In this document: positions 36,812 to 47,800 of the stretch, piece after piece
Numbering within the stretch: the first letter of the stretch is position 1
Layout: the number at the start of each line of letters is the position of its first letter
From: Paraflavitalea pollutisoli
GTDB lineage: Bacteria; Bacteroidota; Bacteroidia; Chitinophagales; Chitinophagaceae
Direction: 5' to 3'
Length of the DNA: 64,000 nucleotides
Assembly: GCF_029360705.1 (NCBI RefSeq)
Contig: NZ_JARKMX010000005.1
Span: forward strand, 62,001-126,000
The notes under the pieces: model-generated
Told to the model about the DNA's origin: nothing
Seen by the model: the letters and a program-made list of their open reading frames with translations, nothing else
Database searches by the model: none
Translations under genes and position numbers: made by a program

Positions 36812-37202
36812 CTTTCTTCAAAAACTGGGATGAGCGGTCGGTAAAAAAGAGTGTTTGCAGAGTTTTTTATTGATTTACAATACCTTAGCAATATTCACGT
36901 GACCCGCGTGCCGGGCTCTCTCCTAATGTATTGATAATGTAGGCAGTTATAGAGGATACAGCGTAGATACAGCACCTCTATAAGGGCGCTGTACCCCTGG
37001 TTTAACCACCGTCTCAGGGCAGTAAATAGAGCTGGTATGCTGTCGGGATGAGTGTTGCTCGACACCTGCCGGGACTTTTGGAGTAATCGTTCGCTCCATC
37101 AGCCAAGTCATGACATTTTACTGAATAGTTGGAAAAGGCCTGCCCGCGACCGTACATTTGCCCCGCTTTTACCTGGTTGTGCAGGTACCGTACCTCAGGC
37201 GC

Positions 37203-37242
37203 TCCCGTACCCATCCCGTACCGTTCCCGTATCGATCCCGTA
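37203..37242 (+). repeat. 11-bp tandem repeat, cluster 1
   Basis: TCCCGTA recurs four times at exact 11-bp spacing (37203, 37214, 37225, 37236). It is followed by AAATAGCTCAACTTT. Confidence 0.75.
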
Positions 37243-37353
37243 TAAATAGCTCAACTTTCAAAACAAGGCCATTTTCGCTAAAAATGGAAGGGGTTAATAT
37301 GTCTGGAGCCAGCAGTGAAGGATAAAAACAGGTAGTTCGGAGTAACCGGAAGG

Positions 37354-37397
37354 GTACCGCTCCCTACCCGCTTCCGTACCGCTCCCATGGCGCTCCC
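37354..37397 (+). repeat. 11-bp tandem repeat, cluster 2
   Basis: Four 11-bp units: GTACCGCTCCC, TACCCGCTTCC, GTACCGCTCCC and ATGGCGCTCCC. The block is followed ~20 bp later by AAATAGCACAACTTT, mirroring cluster 1. Confidence 0.75.
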
Positions 37398-37657
37398 ATG
37401 GAAGTGTAATGAAAATAGCACAACTTTTCTAAATCAATCACTTACACCAAAAGCGATAGGGCGCGACGTGCCCGTCCCGCACCCCGCCCTATTTCCAATA
37501 ATTCAAACCAAAATTAGCCGTGTATTTACCTAACTGGCAGATTAGCACCCGGATAGCATAATTACCGTAAATTGCACGCCTGTTTTTCATGGCGGGAAGG
37601 CCCATTAATCAAATATCCAGAAACCACTCCTTCCCAGCCCCCGACTAAAAAAATTGT

Positions 37658-39997
37658 ATGAAAAAAGAATTTATCAGAGAACAGGCCCTCGAGTATCATG
37701 CTAAAGGTCGCCCCGGCAAAATCGAAGTGATCCCGACCAAAGAGACCAAAACCCAAAGAGACCTTTCCCTGGCGTATTCCCCCGGCGTAGCCGAACCCTG
37801 CCGCGAAATTGAAGCCAATCCCGAATCAGTCTATAAATATACCGCCAAGGGCAACCTGGTAGGCGTGATCAGCAACGGTACCGCCGTATTGGGATTGGGA
37901 GACATAGGCCCGGAAGCGGGCAAACCCGTGATGGAAGGCAAAGGCGTACTGTTCAAAATATTCGCCGACATCGATGTATTTGATATCGAGATCAACGAGA
38001 AAGATCCTGAGAAATTCGTACAGATCGTAAAAGCCCTGGAGCCTACTTTCGGCGGTATCAACCTCGAAGACATCAAAGCCCCCGAGTGCTTTTATATCGA
38101 GCAGAAGCTGAAAGAACAGATGAAGATCCCCGTGATGCATGATGACCAGCACGGTACCGCCATCATAAGCGCTGCAGCCCTCCTCAATGCGGTAGAACTG
38201 CAGAAGAAGAAGATTGAAAAAGCAAAGTTTGTGGTAAACGGTGCCGGCGCCTCCGCCATGGCCTGTACCAAATTGTATATAGCCCTGGGGGCGAAGAAGG
38301 AGAACATCCGCATGTTCGACAGCAAGGGGCTCATCCATGAAAGCCGTACCGACCTGGACGACATGAAGAAAGAATTCCTGTCGACCGGTAAGAACCTGAC
38401 CCTCACCGAAGCCCTGGTAGATGCCGACGTATTCATCGGTCTCAGCAAGGGTAATGTACTGACCGGTGACATGGTGAAGGCGATGGCAAAGAACCCCATC
38501 GTATTTGCGATGGCCAATCCCGATCCGGAGATCACCTATGAACTGGCTACTTCAGTTCGTAAAGACATCATCATGGCTACCGGCCGCAGTGATTATCCCA
38601 ACCAGGTCAACAACGTATTGGGATTCCCCTTCATCTTCCGCGGCGCTCTCGACGTACGTGCCACGCAGATCAATGAAGCGATGAAACTGGCAGCCGTGAA
38701 AGCACTGGCCGAAATGGCCCGCACACCGGTGCCCGATATCGTGAACCTCGCCTATAACCAGGACAATATGTCCTTCGGACCTGAATACATCATTCCCAAA
38801 CCCGTAGATCCCCGCCTGCTGTCTACCGTGGCACCTGCGGTCGCCAAAGCCGCTATCGAAAGCGGTGTGGCCCAAAAGACGATCGACAACTGGGACGACT
38901 ACGTGATCGAGCTGGAACGACGCCTTGGCCAGGACAACCAGGTGATGCGTATCCTCGGCAACAAGGCCCGCCGCGATCCCAAGCGTGTGGTATTTGCCGA
39001 AGCCGATAACCAAAAGATCCTCAAAGCCGCACAGATCGCCTACGAAGAAGGTATCGCCCACCCTATCCTGTTGGGCGATGAGAAAAAAATACGTGCTATC
39101 GCCAACGAAAACAAGATCGACCTGGACGATATGCCCATCATCGATCCCCGAAGCGACGATTACGAAGAGCGTCGGAAGATCTATGGCGAGCTTTTCTTTG
39201 AAAAGAGAAAACGTCGTGGTGTGAACAAGTACGAAGCGATCAAGATGATGAAAGACCGCAACTACTTTGGTTCTATGATGGTGGAAACCGGTGATGCCCA
39301 CGGTATGATCTCCGGTCTTACCCGTAACTATCCCGAAACCATCCGCCCCGCCTTACAGGTCATCGGTACAGAGCCCGGTGTCAAGAAGATCGCCGGTATG
39401 TACCTATTGCTCACCAAACGTGGCCCCATCTTCATGGCCGATACTACCGTCAACTTCAACCCTACGGCGGAAGAACTGGCTGATATCACCCTGATGGCTG
39501 CCCAGGAAGTGCGCAATTTCAACCTGGTGCCCCGGATTGCCATGCTGAGCTACTCCAACTTCGGCAGCAGCGCTTCCCCCGAAGCCAAACTGGTGTCGCA
39601 GGCCCGGGAGATCGTGAAGCAAAAAGATCCTACACTGATCGTTGATGGTGAAATGCAAGCCAGCGTAGCCTTCAACCAGGATCTGATGAAGGAAAGCTAT
39701 CCTTTCAGCGAGTTGGTAGACCAGGAAGTGAATACCCTCATCTTCCCCAACCTGGCCGCCGGTAACGTGGCATACAATTTATTGAAGGAAGTAGGTGGCG
39801 CCGATGCGATCGGGCCAATCCTGCTGGGTCTTAAGAAGCCGGTGCATATCCTGCAGCTGGGTAGTTCGGTTCGCAGCATTTACAATATGACGCTGATCAC
39901 CGTGATCGACGCCCAGTTGAAATGCCATGCCAATGCCGAGGCGCAACAGAAGACGCACTGGTGGAAAAGGAACAAAAAGGACGCAAAAAACGCATAA
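37658..39997 (+). CDS. maeB: NADP-dependent malic enzyme with C-terminal phosphotransacetylase-like domain
   Basis: 779 residues. Converts malate to pyruvate plus CO2 with NADP. The malic N-domain (residues ~15-160) shows [12 protein letters not shown] and the catalytic metal-site stretch [10 protein letters not shown]. The NAD-binding domain (~160-420) shows [12 protein letters not shown]. The C-terminal ~330 residues match phosphate acetyl/butyryltransferase, which in MaeB is a regulatory domain sensing acetyl-CoA and is normally not a separate enzyme. Length matches MaeB (about 760). Stand-alone gene after the repeat-bearing intergenic region. Confidence 0.97.
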   Translation: MKKEFIREQALEYHAKGRPGKIEVIPTKETKTQRDLSLAYSPGVAEPCREIEANPESVYKYTAKGNLVGVISNGTAVLGLGDIGPEAGKPVMEGKGVLFKIFADIDVFDIEINEKDPEKFVQIVKALEPTFGGINLEDIKAPECFYIEQKLKEQMKIPVMHDDQHGTAIISAAALLNAVELQKKKIEKAKFVVNGAGASAMACTKLYIALGAKKENIRMFDSKGLIHESRTDLDDMKKEFLSTGKNLTLTEALVDADVFIGLSKGNVLTGDMVKAMAKNPIVFAMANPDPEITYELATSVRKDIIMATGRSDYPNQVNNVLGFPFIFRGALDVRATQINEAMKLAAVKALAEMARTPVPDIVNLAYNQDNMSFGPEYIIPKPVDPRLLSTVAPAVAKAAIESGVAQKTIDNWDDYVIELERRLGQDNQVMRILGNKARRDPKRVVFAEADNQKILKAAQIAYEEGIAHPILLGDEKKIRAIANENKIDLDDMPIIDPRSDDYEERRKIYGELFFEKRKRRGVNKYEAIKMMKDRNYFGSMMVETGDAHGMISGLTRNYPETIRPALQVIGTEPGVKKIAGMYLLLTKRGPIFMADTTVNFNPTAEELADITLMAAQEVRNFNLVPRIAMLSYSNFGSSASPEAKLVSQAREIVKQKDPTLIVDGEMQASVAFNQDLMKESYPFSELVDQEVNTLIFPNLAAGNVAYNLLKEVGGADAIGPILLGLKKPVHILQLGSSVRSIYNMTLITVIDAQLKCHANAEAQQKTHWWKRNKKDAKNA

Positions 39998-40076
39998 TAC
40001 GAGGATGATCAGGCAGTTTTAACGGCCAGGATTGGTCAATACTCGGTTAGTTGACTTATTATTGTGGTAAGAATCT

Positions 40077-40820
40077 ATGACACTATTTACCGAATTTGGC
40101 CGCTACCTGTTAATGATCAAAGGCATGTTTTCCAAACCGGAGAACGGCAAGATGTATTGGAAGGAATTCATGCACCAATGCGGTGAGATCGGTATCGGGT
40201 CGCTGGGCATTGTGGTGTTGATCTCGTTCTTCATCGGAGCGGTGTCGACCTTGCAAACAGCCTACCAGCTGGTAAGCCCGATCATTCCAAAAAGCACCAT
40301 TGCACAGATCGTTCGCGATACCATCATCCTGGAATTTGCCCCCACCCTCGTCTGTATTGTACTGGCGGGTGTGATCGGCAGTAAGATTGCGAGTGAGCTG
40401 GGTAATATGCGGGTGAGTGAGCAGATCGACGCCCTCGAGATCATGGGCATCAATACCAAGGCTTACCTGGTAATGCCTAAGATCCTGGCAGCGCTGTTGA
40501 CGATCCCTATGTTGATCATTCTGGCTGGTGCCCTGGGCATCTGGGGTGGCCGCCTGGCGGGTACTGTTTCCGGTATCCTGTCGCCGCAGGAATTTGATAC
40601 CGGGTTGCTGAGTTCCTTTGTACCGTATAACGTGTTCTTTGCCCTCATCAAGGCATATACCTTCGCCTTCATCATCAGCAGTATCTCTGCTTTTTATGGT
40701 TACCATGTGAATGGTGGTGCCTTAGAGATCGGACGGGCGAGTACGAAATCGGTGGTGGTGAGCTGTATCGCGATATTGTTTGCAGACTATATTCTGTCCC
40801 AATTATTGTTAAGTACTTAA
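40077..40820 (+). CDS. MlaE-family ABC transporter permease (lipid transport)
   Basis: 247 residues with about five transmembrane helices. The MlaE/YrbE fold signature is visible: LISFFIGAVSTLQTAYQL, EFAPTLVCIVLAGVIGSKIASELGNMR and EQIDALEIMGINTKAYLVMP. Inner-membrane core of a phospholipid-transport complex that maintains outer-membrane asymmetry. Its ATPase partner follows 49 nt later across a hairpin. No MCE-domain (MlaD) gene is adjacent. Confidence 0.93.
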   Translation: MTLFTEFGRYLLMIKGMFSKPENGKMYWKEFMHQCGEIGIGSLGIVVLISFFIGAVSTLQTAYQLVSPIIPKSTIAQIVRDTIILEFAPTLVCIVLAGVIGSKIASELGNMRVSEQIDALEIMGINTKAYLVMPKILAALLTIPMLIILAGALGIWGGRLAGTVSGILSPQEFDTGLLSSFVPYNVFFALIKAYTFAFIISSISAFYGYHVNGGALEIGRASTKSVVVSCIAILFADYILSQLLLST

Positions 40821-40834
40821 AGATAAAACAGTCG

Positions 40835-40856
40835 AACTGCCGGGCAACCGGCAGTT
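40835..40856 (+). terminator. Intra-operon hairpin between MlaE and MlaF genes
   Basis: A perfect 9-bp stem AACTGCCGG / CCGGCAGTT closed by a GCAA tetraloop, followed by a T-rich but interrupted tract (TCTTCTTT). It may be a partial terminator or mRNA-stabilising structure that sets the subunit ratio. Confidence 0.5.
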
Positions 40857-40869
40857 TCTTCTTTATCAT

Positions 40870-41679
40870 ATGATCGAAGTAAAAGACCTTAAGAAGAATT
40901 TTGGCGATAAGGAGGTACTGAAAGGCGTCAATGTCACCATGGAAGCCGGGAAGTGCAACTTGATCATCGGTGCCAGTGGCAGCGGCAAAACGGTATTTAT
41001 GAAATGCCTGGTCGGCCTGTTTCAGCCCGATGAGGGACAGATCATGTACAGTAAGGTGAACTACACCGAGATGGACGATGAGCAGCGTAAAGGCATCCGC
41101 AAGGAGATAGGTATGCTGTTTCAGGGTTCCGCTTTGTTCGACAGCCAGACCGTTGAACAGAACATACTGTTTCCCCTGGATATGTTTACCAAAGACAGTC
41201 AGGCTACCAAAATGAAGCGGGTGAATGAGGTATTGGATCGGGTAAAGCTCAAAGATGTCAACAAGAAATTCCCGGCTGAGCTAAGTGGCGGCATGAAAAA
41301 GCGGGTAGGTATTGCGCGGGCCATCGTACTCAACCCCAAATACCTTTTCTGCGATGAGCCCAACTCGGGGCTCGATCCGCAAACTTCGCTGGTGATCGAT
41401 AAACTGATCAAAGAGATCACGATCGAGTACAATATTACCACGATCGTCAACACCCACGATATGAACAGTGTGATGGAGATCGGCGATCACATCATCTACA
41501 TGCACCAGGGCCTCAAGGAATGGGAAGGAACCAACAAGGAGATCATCTTCAGTAAAAATGAAAAGTTGAATGAGTTCATATTTGCCTCAGAGTTCCTGAA
41601 AGACGCCAAAGACATGCGTATGCTGGAGGAAACGGGCAAGATCGACAATGACCGGAACATGGATGAAATGATCAAGTAG
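40870..41679 (+). CDS. MlaF-family ABC transporter ATPase (lipid transport)
   Basis: 269 residues. Walker A GASGSGKT, signature LSGGMKKRVGIARA and Walker B YLFCDEPNSGLDPQ; the Asn-Ser after DEP is usual for MlaF. C-terminal extension EETGKIDNDRNMDEMIK. Works with the upstream MlaE-type permease in retrograde or anterograde phospholipid transport. The operon ends with a strong terminator, so the MCE component must be encoded elsewhere or absent. Confidence 0.95.
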   Translation: MIEVKDLKKNFGDKEVLKGVNVTMEAGKCNLIIGASGSGKTVFMKCLVGLFQPDEGQIMYSKVNYTEMDDEQRKGIRKEIGMLFQGSALFDSQTVEQNILFPLDMFTKDSQATKMKRVNEVLDRVKLKDVNKKFPAELSGGMKKRVGIARAIVLNPKYLFCDEPNSGLDPQTSLVIDKLIKEITIEYNITTIVNTHDMNSVMEIGDHIIYMHQGLKEWEGTNKEIIFSKNEKLNEFIFASEFLKDAKDMRMLEETGKIDNDRNMDEMIK

Positions 41680-41701
41680 CTATTAGCTTACAATAAAACA
41701 C

Positions 41702-41738
41702 AAATGCCTGTACCCATATCGGTTACAGGCATTTTTTT
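41702..41738 (+). terminator. Terminator of the Mla pair, also near the end of the convergent GNAT gene
   Basis: A perfect 11-bp stem AAATGCCTGTA / TACAGGCATTT followed by a run of T. It lies 8 nt from the stop of the convergent gene and may serve both strands. Confidence 0.85.
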
Positions 41739-41745
41739 CGGCATA

Positions 41746-42222
41746 TCACAGCACGATTTCCATCTTGATATCGGCCCGCTCGTATTCGGTAGCAGGCAAG
41801 GGTACTTCCACAAAACCCAGTTTGCCATACAGGTGAATGGCGGGCTTCAATACCGTATTCGACAGCAACATGACTTTAGTCGCACCAAGCGCACGGGCTT
41901 TATCCAGACAGGCTTGTCCCAGCAGGTAGCCAATGCCTTTCCCTTGTACGCTATCGTCTACCGCCATCTTGGCCAGCTCATATTCCTCATCACTAATCAT
42001 GATAAGGGCACAGGCACCCACAGGCTGGTCGTTGTACAGGGCTATAAAAATGAATCCACCTTTGTCGAGGATATAACCTTCGGGATCGTCGAGGGCTTTG
42101 TTGTCGGCTGCTTCCAGGCGGAAGTAGCGATTGATCCAGGCCTGGTTCAGGCTGCGAAAGGCATTCCGGTATTCGGCGGTATAAACAACTATCTGCACGG
42201 GTTTGGCTTCAACACTATTCAT
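41746..42222 (-). CDS. GNAT-family N-acetyltransferase
   Basis: 158 residues from the ATG before NSVEAKPVQIVVY; a TTG 15 codons further upstream is a weaker option. The acetyl-CoA binding loop is visible as KMAVDDSVQGKGIGYLLGQACLDKA (Q/RxxGxG/A type), followed by LLSNTVLKPAIHLYGKLGFVEVP. Transfers acetyl to an unknown amine. 34 nt downstream of the HxlR-type regulator's stop is its start region; the two are co-directional. Ends convergent with the Mla pair. Confidence 0.9.
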   Translation of the reverse strand: MNSVEAKPVQIVVYTAEYRNAFRSLNQAWINRYFRLEAADNKALDDPEGYILDKGGFIFIALYNDQPVGACALIMISDEEYELAKMAVDDSVQGKGIGYLLGQACLDKARALGATKVMLLSNTVLKPAIHLYGKLGFVEVPLPATEYERADIKMEIVL

Positions 42223-42300
42223 AGCTACATTTTTGTCAAAGTTACTGGACTGGCAACCGCCAATCAATAGCGAACAATTGGTGATGGTACTATTTCGGAT

Positions 42301-42618
42301 CTAACGCGCCTGCTGCTCATGTTGCTCGCCCCAGAACCACATTTGCTTGAGGATGGGGCATACGGTAGATCCATAGGCCGTGAGCTGGTATTGCACCTTG
42401 AGCGGCGGCTTGGTACCAGTAACGCTGCGGGTAATGATGCCTTGTTGCTCCAGCTCCTTCAGCTGTTTGATGAGGATGCGCTCACTCATCAGGGGAAATT
42501 TTCTTTTGATCTCACTGTACCTCCTTTGGCGGGCAGCAAGGTAGATGAGGATCTTAGCTTTGTACTTGCCTTTGATGACCTGCAAAAAGGTATCGATGGG
42601 GCTATAGATGACAGCCAT
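42301..42618 (-). CDS. HxlR-family transcriptional regulator
   Basis: 105 residues. Winged helix-turn-helix of HxlR type: DTFLQVIKGKYKAKILIYLA, SEIKRKFPLMSERILIKQLKELEQQGII and KVQYQLTAYG. One Cys (STVCPILKQM) is near the C-terminus; the N-terminal Cys of redox-sensing HxlR proteins is absent. Upstream of and co-directional with the GNAT gene, which it may regulate. The AT-rich 200 bp upstream should hold its promoter. Confidence 0.9.
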   Translation of the reverse strand: MAVIYSPIDTFLQVIKGKYKAKILIYLAARQRRYSEIKRKFPLMSERILIKQLKELEQQGIITRSVTGTKPPLKVQYQLTAYGSTVCPILKQMWFWGEQHEQQAR

Positions 42619-42785
42619 GATGCAGTATTAAATTAATATAAAGAGATATATTTTTATTTTACCCATATTGAACTTATATGCTTCTGATTCACCAGGTTAA
42701 CGCAGGTCTGCCGTTGGTTTCGGGGCCCTTATTAGGACTCTGTTAGAGATCGCATTTTACCATAGCAGATATGCTGTTTATGCCT

Positions 42786-42793
42786 TACTTTTG
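42786..42793 (+). promoter_or_regulatory. Candidate -7 promoter box for sucD
   Basis: TACTTTTG is an exact TAnnTTTG match 27 nt before the ATG. No -33 TTTG seen. Confidence 0.45.
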
Positions 42794-42820
42794 CCCCTCC
42801 TGAATACATAAATCACAGCT

Positions 42821-43696
42821 ATGAGCATATTAGTCAACAAACAGTCAAAGATACTGGTGCAAGGCTTTACCGGTACGGAAGGCACTTTCCATGCTACTCA
42901 GATGATCGAATATGGTACAAATGTGGTTGGCGGTGTGACGCCCAATAAAGGTGGCACTACGCACCTGGACCGTCCTGTTTTCAACACGGTAGCAGAAGCC
43001 GTAAAGACAACCGGCGCTAATGTATCGATCATTTTTGTACCCCCGGCATTTGCAGCAGACGCTATCATGGAAGCGGCAGAAGCAGGTATTGGCCTCGTAG
43101 TTTGTATTACTGAAGGTATTCCTGTACAGGATATGGTGAAAGCCAAACTGTACCTGCAAGGCACCAAGACCAGGCTGATCGGCCCCAACTGTCCCGGTGT
43201 GATCACTGCAGAAGAGTGCAAGGTAGGTATCATGCCAGGCTTTGTATTCAAGAAAGGTAAGATCGGTATCGTATCCAAATCGGGTACCCTCACTTATGAA
43301 GCTTCTGACCAGGTTGCTAAAGCTGGTCTCGGCGTATCTACTGCGGTAGGTATCGGTGGTGACCCCATTATCGGCACTACTACCAAAGAGGCGCTGGAAC
43401 TGTTCATGAACGACGCCGAAACAGAAGCGATCGTTATGATCGGTGAGATCGGTGGTGGTATGGAAGCAGAAGCTGCCCGCTGGTACGCAGCACAACCCGT
43501 AAAGAAACCCGTAGTTGGTTTTATTGCTGGTCAAACTGCTCCTCCCGGCCGTCGTATGGGCCATGCCGGTGCGATCATCGGTGGCGCTGAAGACACTGCT
43601 GAAGCAAAAATGGCGATCATGAAAGAGTGTGGTATCACTGTAGTATCCAGCCCGGCTGATATCGGTGTCACCATGGCTAATTTGCTGAAGAAGTAA
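42821..43696 (+). CDS. sucD: Succinyl-CoA synthetase alpha subunit
   Basis: 291 residues. Forms succinate, CoA and nucleoside triphosphate from succinyl-CoA in the TCA cycle, with a beta subunit (SucC) not encoded in this window. The CoA-binding Rossmann domain starts [16 protein letters not shown], and GPNCPGVI is conserved. The active-site phosphohistidine is in [10 protein letters not shown]. Single-gene unit with its own promoter box and terminator. Confidence 0.98.
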   Translation: MSILVNKQSKILVQGFTGTEGTFHATQMIEYGTNVVGGVTPNKGGTTHLDRPVFNTVAEAVKTTGANVSIIFVPPAFAADAIMEAAEAGIGLVVCITEGIPVQDMVKAKLYLQGTKTRLIGPNCPGVITAEECKVGIMPGFVFKKGKIGIVSKSGTLTYEASDQVAKAGLGVSTAVGIGGDPIIGTTTKEALELFMNDAETEAIVMIGEIGGGMEAEAARWYAAQPVKKPVVGFIAGQTAPPGRRMGHAGAIIGGAEDTAEAKMAIMKECGITVVSSPADIGVTMANLLKK

Positions 43697-43718
43697 GGAT
43701 ATACGCGCAACATATTAC

Positions 43719-43748
43719 AAGGGCGGCTGGCAACAGCGGCCCTTTTTT
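43719..43748 (+). terminator. Terminator of sucD
   Basis: An 11-bp stem with one mismatch (AAGGGCGGCTG / CAGCGGCCCTT), GCAA loop, then a run of T. Confidence 0.85.
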
Positions 43749-43767
43749 ATTGCCCCTTAAAATATCA

Positions 43768-43795
43768 AAAGCCCCGGGGCTGAAGCCGGGGCCTT
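43768..43795 (-). terminator. Terminator of the DUF4476 gene
   Basis: On the minus strand AAGGCCCCGG / CCGGGGCTTT pairs with one mismatch and is followed by TTGATATTTT. Confidence 0.6.
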
Positions 43796-43831
43796 CGATG
43801 AATCCATCACTTAAAAACACGCAGAAAATCT

Positions 43832-44671
43832 TTATTTATAGTTCCTGATAAAGGCCGCTAATTCTTCTTTACTGTTACTGAACTGAAAAACGTCGTACAG
43901 CATAAAATAGTCTTGCTTATTCAGGGTATTCTTATAGGCATATTTGGCCAGGTCGAGCTTGTAATTATCGAACGAGTACATCTGCACCAGTTGCTTTACC
44001 TGGTCTACCGTAAACAGGTTCTGGTCGATGACCTGCTTGGCGATGGTTACCCGCGAATTATCGAACCGCTCCCTGGTGAGGGTTTCCTTCAGAGCTGCAA
44101 ATGACTGGTCATTCATGGGGCGATAACCGTTGTTATAGCCGCCGCCGGGATATCCGTTGCCAGGAGGATTGCTGGGGTTATTACCACGACCTGGCTGTTG
44201 GTAGCCACCGCCGGGTTGATTGCCACCAGGCTGCTGGTTGCCGCCAGGGTAGTAACCATTGTCTCGGCTGTTGTTCCAGTCGTCGGCATCAGTATCGACG
44301 TATTTGGGGTCTTTCATCGACAATTCGTCGTACCATACTTTCCCAAAACGGTTCACCACGATATCGATATGGAATTGAGGACGTACGTTGAGGCTTTTCT
44401 GAAACACCAGCACCTGTTTGCGCAGGCCCATTTTGGTAGCCCCTTTACTATCATCCTGCAGGTATACTTTGATGGTATGGAAACCGGAAGACAGTTCCGG
44501 GATCAGCAATAAATTGTTGTAGTTGTCTGTACGTTCTTCAAACCGCTTTCCATCCAGTTCTACAATGATCCGCTGTTGACTGAGGTTGGTCACACTCATT
44601 TTTCCATCGTTGGGATGAGCATATACAGCGTAGGTGATCACCAGTAAGGCAAGGGTAAATATCTTTTTCAT
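43832..44671 (-). CDS. Secreted DUF4476 protein with Gly/Pro/Asn-rich linker
   Basis: 279 residues from the ATG before KKIFTLALLVITYAVYAH (signal peptide). Residues ~20-130 are beta-rich (SVTNLSQQRIIVELDGKRF). Residues ~140-185 are a low-complexity linker of Gly, Asn, Pro and Gln. The C-terminal ~90 residues are a DUF4476 helical domain (SFAALKETLTRERFDNSRVTIAKQVID ... FSNSKEELAAFIRNYK). DUF4476 proteins are common in Bacteroidota and of unknown function. Divergent from the alpha-2-macroglobulin gene. Confidence 0.88.
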   Translation of the reverse strand: MKKIFTLALLVITYAVYAHPNDGKMSVTNLSQQRIIVELDGKRFEERTDNYNNLLLIPELSSGFHTIKVYLQDDSKGATKMGLRKQVLVFQKSLNVRPQFHIDIVVNRFGKVWYDELSMKDPKYVDTDADDWNNSRDNGYYPGGNQQPGGNQPGGGYQQPGRGNNPSNPPGNGYPGGGYNNGYRPMNDQSFAALKETLTRERFDNSRVTIAKQVIDQNLFTVDQVKQLVQMYSFDNYKLDLAKYAYKNTLNKQDYFMLYDVFQFSNSKEELAAFIRNYK

Positions 44672-44881
44672 AAAGACCTCCAGTTGGTTGTTTAGTATAT
44701 AGAAGCCGGATGGCACTGAACGTTTACACGGGATGTGTTAAAAGAATGCTATTTAGGGCATAGGGTTTTTAGGAGTATGTGAATTTGGATTAAAATCTGC
44801 ATCAAAGCAGTAATACGCATTTAAAAACGGCCAACCGTGCAAAATATTGCAGATTCTATAACTTGTATAAAAATTGATGGT

Positions 44882-47800
44882 ATGCCTCTTAAAAGGGTCT
44901 ATTGCTTACTATTAGCTATATTATTTGTTTTCAACGCAACTGCGCAGCAAAAAATGAATACCTACGACAAAGCCTGGAAAAAGATTGACAGCCTGATCAA
45001 TAAAAAGGGATTGCCGCAATCGGCATTGACCGAAGTCAATAAGATCTATGCCCAGGCAAAGCAGGAAAAGAATGATGGCCAGTTGATCAAGGCCTTATTG
45101 TACCGGCGAGCACTCAGCGAAACCAATGAAGAAGGGGCCGAACTCAAAAGCATTGCAGCACTGGAAGCAGAGATCGCCACCGCCACCGAACCGGCGAAGG
45201 CCATATTGCAGAACATTGCTGCGAGTGCGTACTGGAATTTATTTCAACGATACCGCTACCGGATCTATAACCGGTCTGCCACCGTCAACTTCAGTAAAGC
45301 GGATATCGCCACCTGGTCGGTTCCTGATTTCCATCAGCGTATCAGCGCCCTGTACCTGGCATCACTAAAAGATGAAAAGAAGTTACAGCAAACGAAGCTG
45401 GAGCCATTCGATCCGATTATTGTAAAAGGTAATGTGCGCTACCTGCGCCCAACCCTGTTTGACCTGCTGGCGCATGAGGCCCTGGCCTACTTTAGTACCG
45501 ACGAACGAAATATCGACAAGCCCGCCGATGCCTTCGAGATCACCGACCCGGCGGCTTATGCCGATGCAGGCAACTTTGCCACCCATCGATTCAGGGCCGA
45601 TGACACCACCTCGCTGCATGCCAAGGCCCTTCAATTGTACCAACGATTGCTCCACTTCCACGCGCAGGATGCTAAACCCGAAGCTTGGATTGATGCCGAT
45701 ATTGCCCGTTTATCATTTGTTCATAGTTATGCCGTCATCGACAACAAAACAACCTTGTATCGCCAGGCTTTGCAACGCATCATAGAACGCTATGGTAAGT
45801 TACCCATTGCCGCACAGGCGTCTTACCTGCTTGCCAATTCCTATGCCCTGGACGCAGGTACCTATGAGGCGCTGGGAGATACCACGCACCGCTTTGCTTA
45901 CCTCAAGGCTATAGAGATCTGTGAAAAGATCATCGTGCAAAAAGATTCGAGCGAAGGAAAAACCAATTGTACCGAACTGCTCAATCGCATTAAAAGACAG
46001 CAATTGGGCCTGAAGACCGAACGGGTCAATATTCCCGGCCAGCCGTTCCGGATGCTGGTCAACTACCGCAACATCACGCAGGTGTATGTACGTGTGATCC
46101 GCCTGGATGGCTCGCCAGCCATCAAATTAGATAACCGGAGCTGGGACGAAGATTACTGGAAAAAAGTGACCAGCCTGAAAGCCCAGAAGACCTTCACCCA
46201 GTCGCTGCCGGATACCAAAGATTACCAGGAGCACGGTGTGGAGATCAAGGCAGAGGCCCTACCTGTAGGTGCCTATGCCCTGTTGGTAAGTGCCAACAAA
46301 GACTTTACGCTGAAAGAGAATGCACTGGCGTTACAAACCATTCATGTTTCCAATCTCGCCTACATCAACCAGGGTACCGACTACTATGTACTGAACCGCG
46401 AAACCGGTGCCCCTGTTCCCCGCGCTACCGTACAGGTCTGGTACAACGAATACGACAATTCCAAAAGAGAGTATGTAGATCGCAAAGGCGAAGTGCTGTA
46501 CAGTGATGCACAAGGGTTGTTTACGTTCGCTGCCAAACGCAGCAACCAATACCTCAATTACCGCCTTGATATCAGTACCAAAGAAGACCGCCTGGCACTC
46601 GAAGGGAATAAATATCTCTACCGTACGACCTCGACAGAAGAAGAGAATCGCTCGGCGACGTATTTCTTTACAGACAGGTCTATCTACCGTCCGGGACAGA
46701 TCGTTCACTTCAAGGGCATCATGATCAACCACCGCGGTACCAACCAAAATGCAGTGGCTGCCAATTTCGCTACACAGGTATACCTGGTCGATGCGAATGG
46801 CCAGGAAGTGGACTCCCTTACAGTAACGACCAATGCCTATGGCTCCTACTCCGGCCGGTTTACACTGCCCTCCAACAACCTGAATGGCCAATTCACCCTT
46901 CGTGATAAGGTGACCGGCACCAATCAAAGCTTCCGGGTGGAAGAATACAAAAGACCCCGTTTTGCCACAGAGGTCAACAAACCCATCGGTACCTATCGCC
47001 TCAACGACAGCATTACTGTAAAAGGATTTGCCAAAGCATATGCCGGGAACAACATCGACGGCGCAACGGTCAAATACCGGGTTGTGCGCAATGTGCAGAT
47101 GCCTTACTGGTATGGTTGGGGCAGAAAGATCTGGCCGCCACAGGGTCGTAACGAAGCGGAAATTGCACACGGCACCACTACCACCAAAGCAGATGGTAGT
47201 TTTGAAGTAGTGTTCAAAGCATTGCCCGACCTGAGCGTTGACAAAAAAAGCCAGCCAACCTTTACCTATAACGTCAATGCGGACGTCACCGATATCAATG
47301 GAGAAACCCGCAGCGGTAGTACTACGGTGGCGGTGGCCTATCAGGCATTGTTGCTGTCTATTGAAGGATTGAACGAGCTACCGATCGATAGCCTTAAAAA
47401 TGTATTGATCAAATCGACCAACCTCAACAACCTCTTTGAAAAGTCGAAGGTGGCAGTGAGTCTGTACAAATTAAAAGCACCTGATCGTGTTTTCCGTTCC
47501 CGCTATTGGGAGCAGCCCGACCAGTATGTACTGTCGCAGGAGGAATACCGGCAGCTATTCCCGTATGACCTGTATGCCAATGAAGATCAACCTGCCAGTT
47601 GGGAAAGACAGGAAAAAGTGATGGAGATGACAGACAGCACCCAGGTAGACGGCCGCTTCCCATACAAAGGAAAGATAGCCGCAGGCTGGTACCTGATAGA
47701 AGCCACCACCAAGGATAAATACGGCAATCCGGTAAAAGCACTGCACTATCTGCAGTTATTCAATAAACCGGGAGAGCATAACCCAGTCGCCTTTGGTAGC

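Larger units (their letters stand above)
36812..37657. other. Long intergenic region with two 11-bp repeat clusters
   Basis: About 850 bp without a convincing gene; short frames inside carry no gene-like features. It holds two tandem-repeat clusters (37203-37242 and 37354-37397), each followed by a related AAATAGCnCAACTTT tract, and a hairpin CCATTTT/AAAATGG at 37269-37287. The 3' 200 bp should carry the malic enzyme promoter, though no perfect -7 box was found. Confidence 0.6.
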
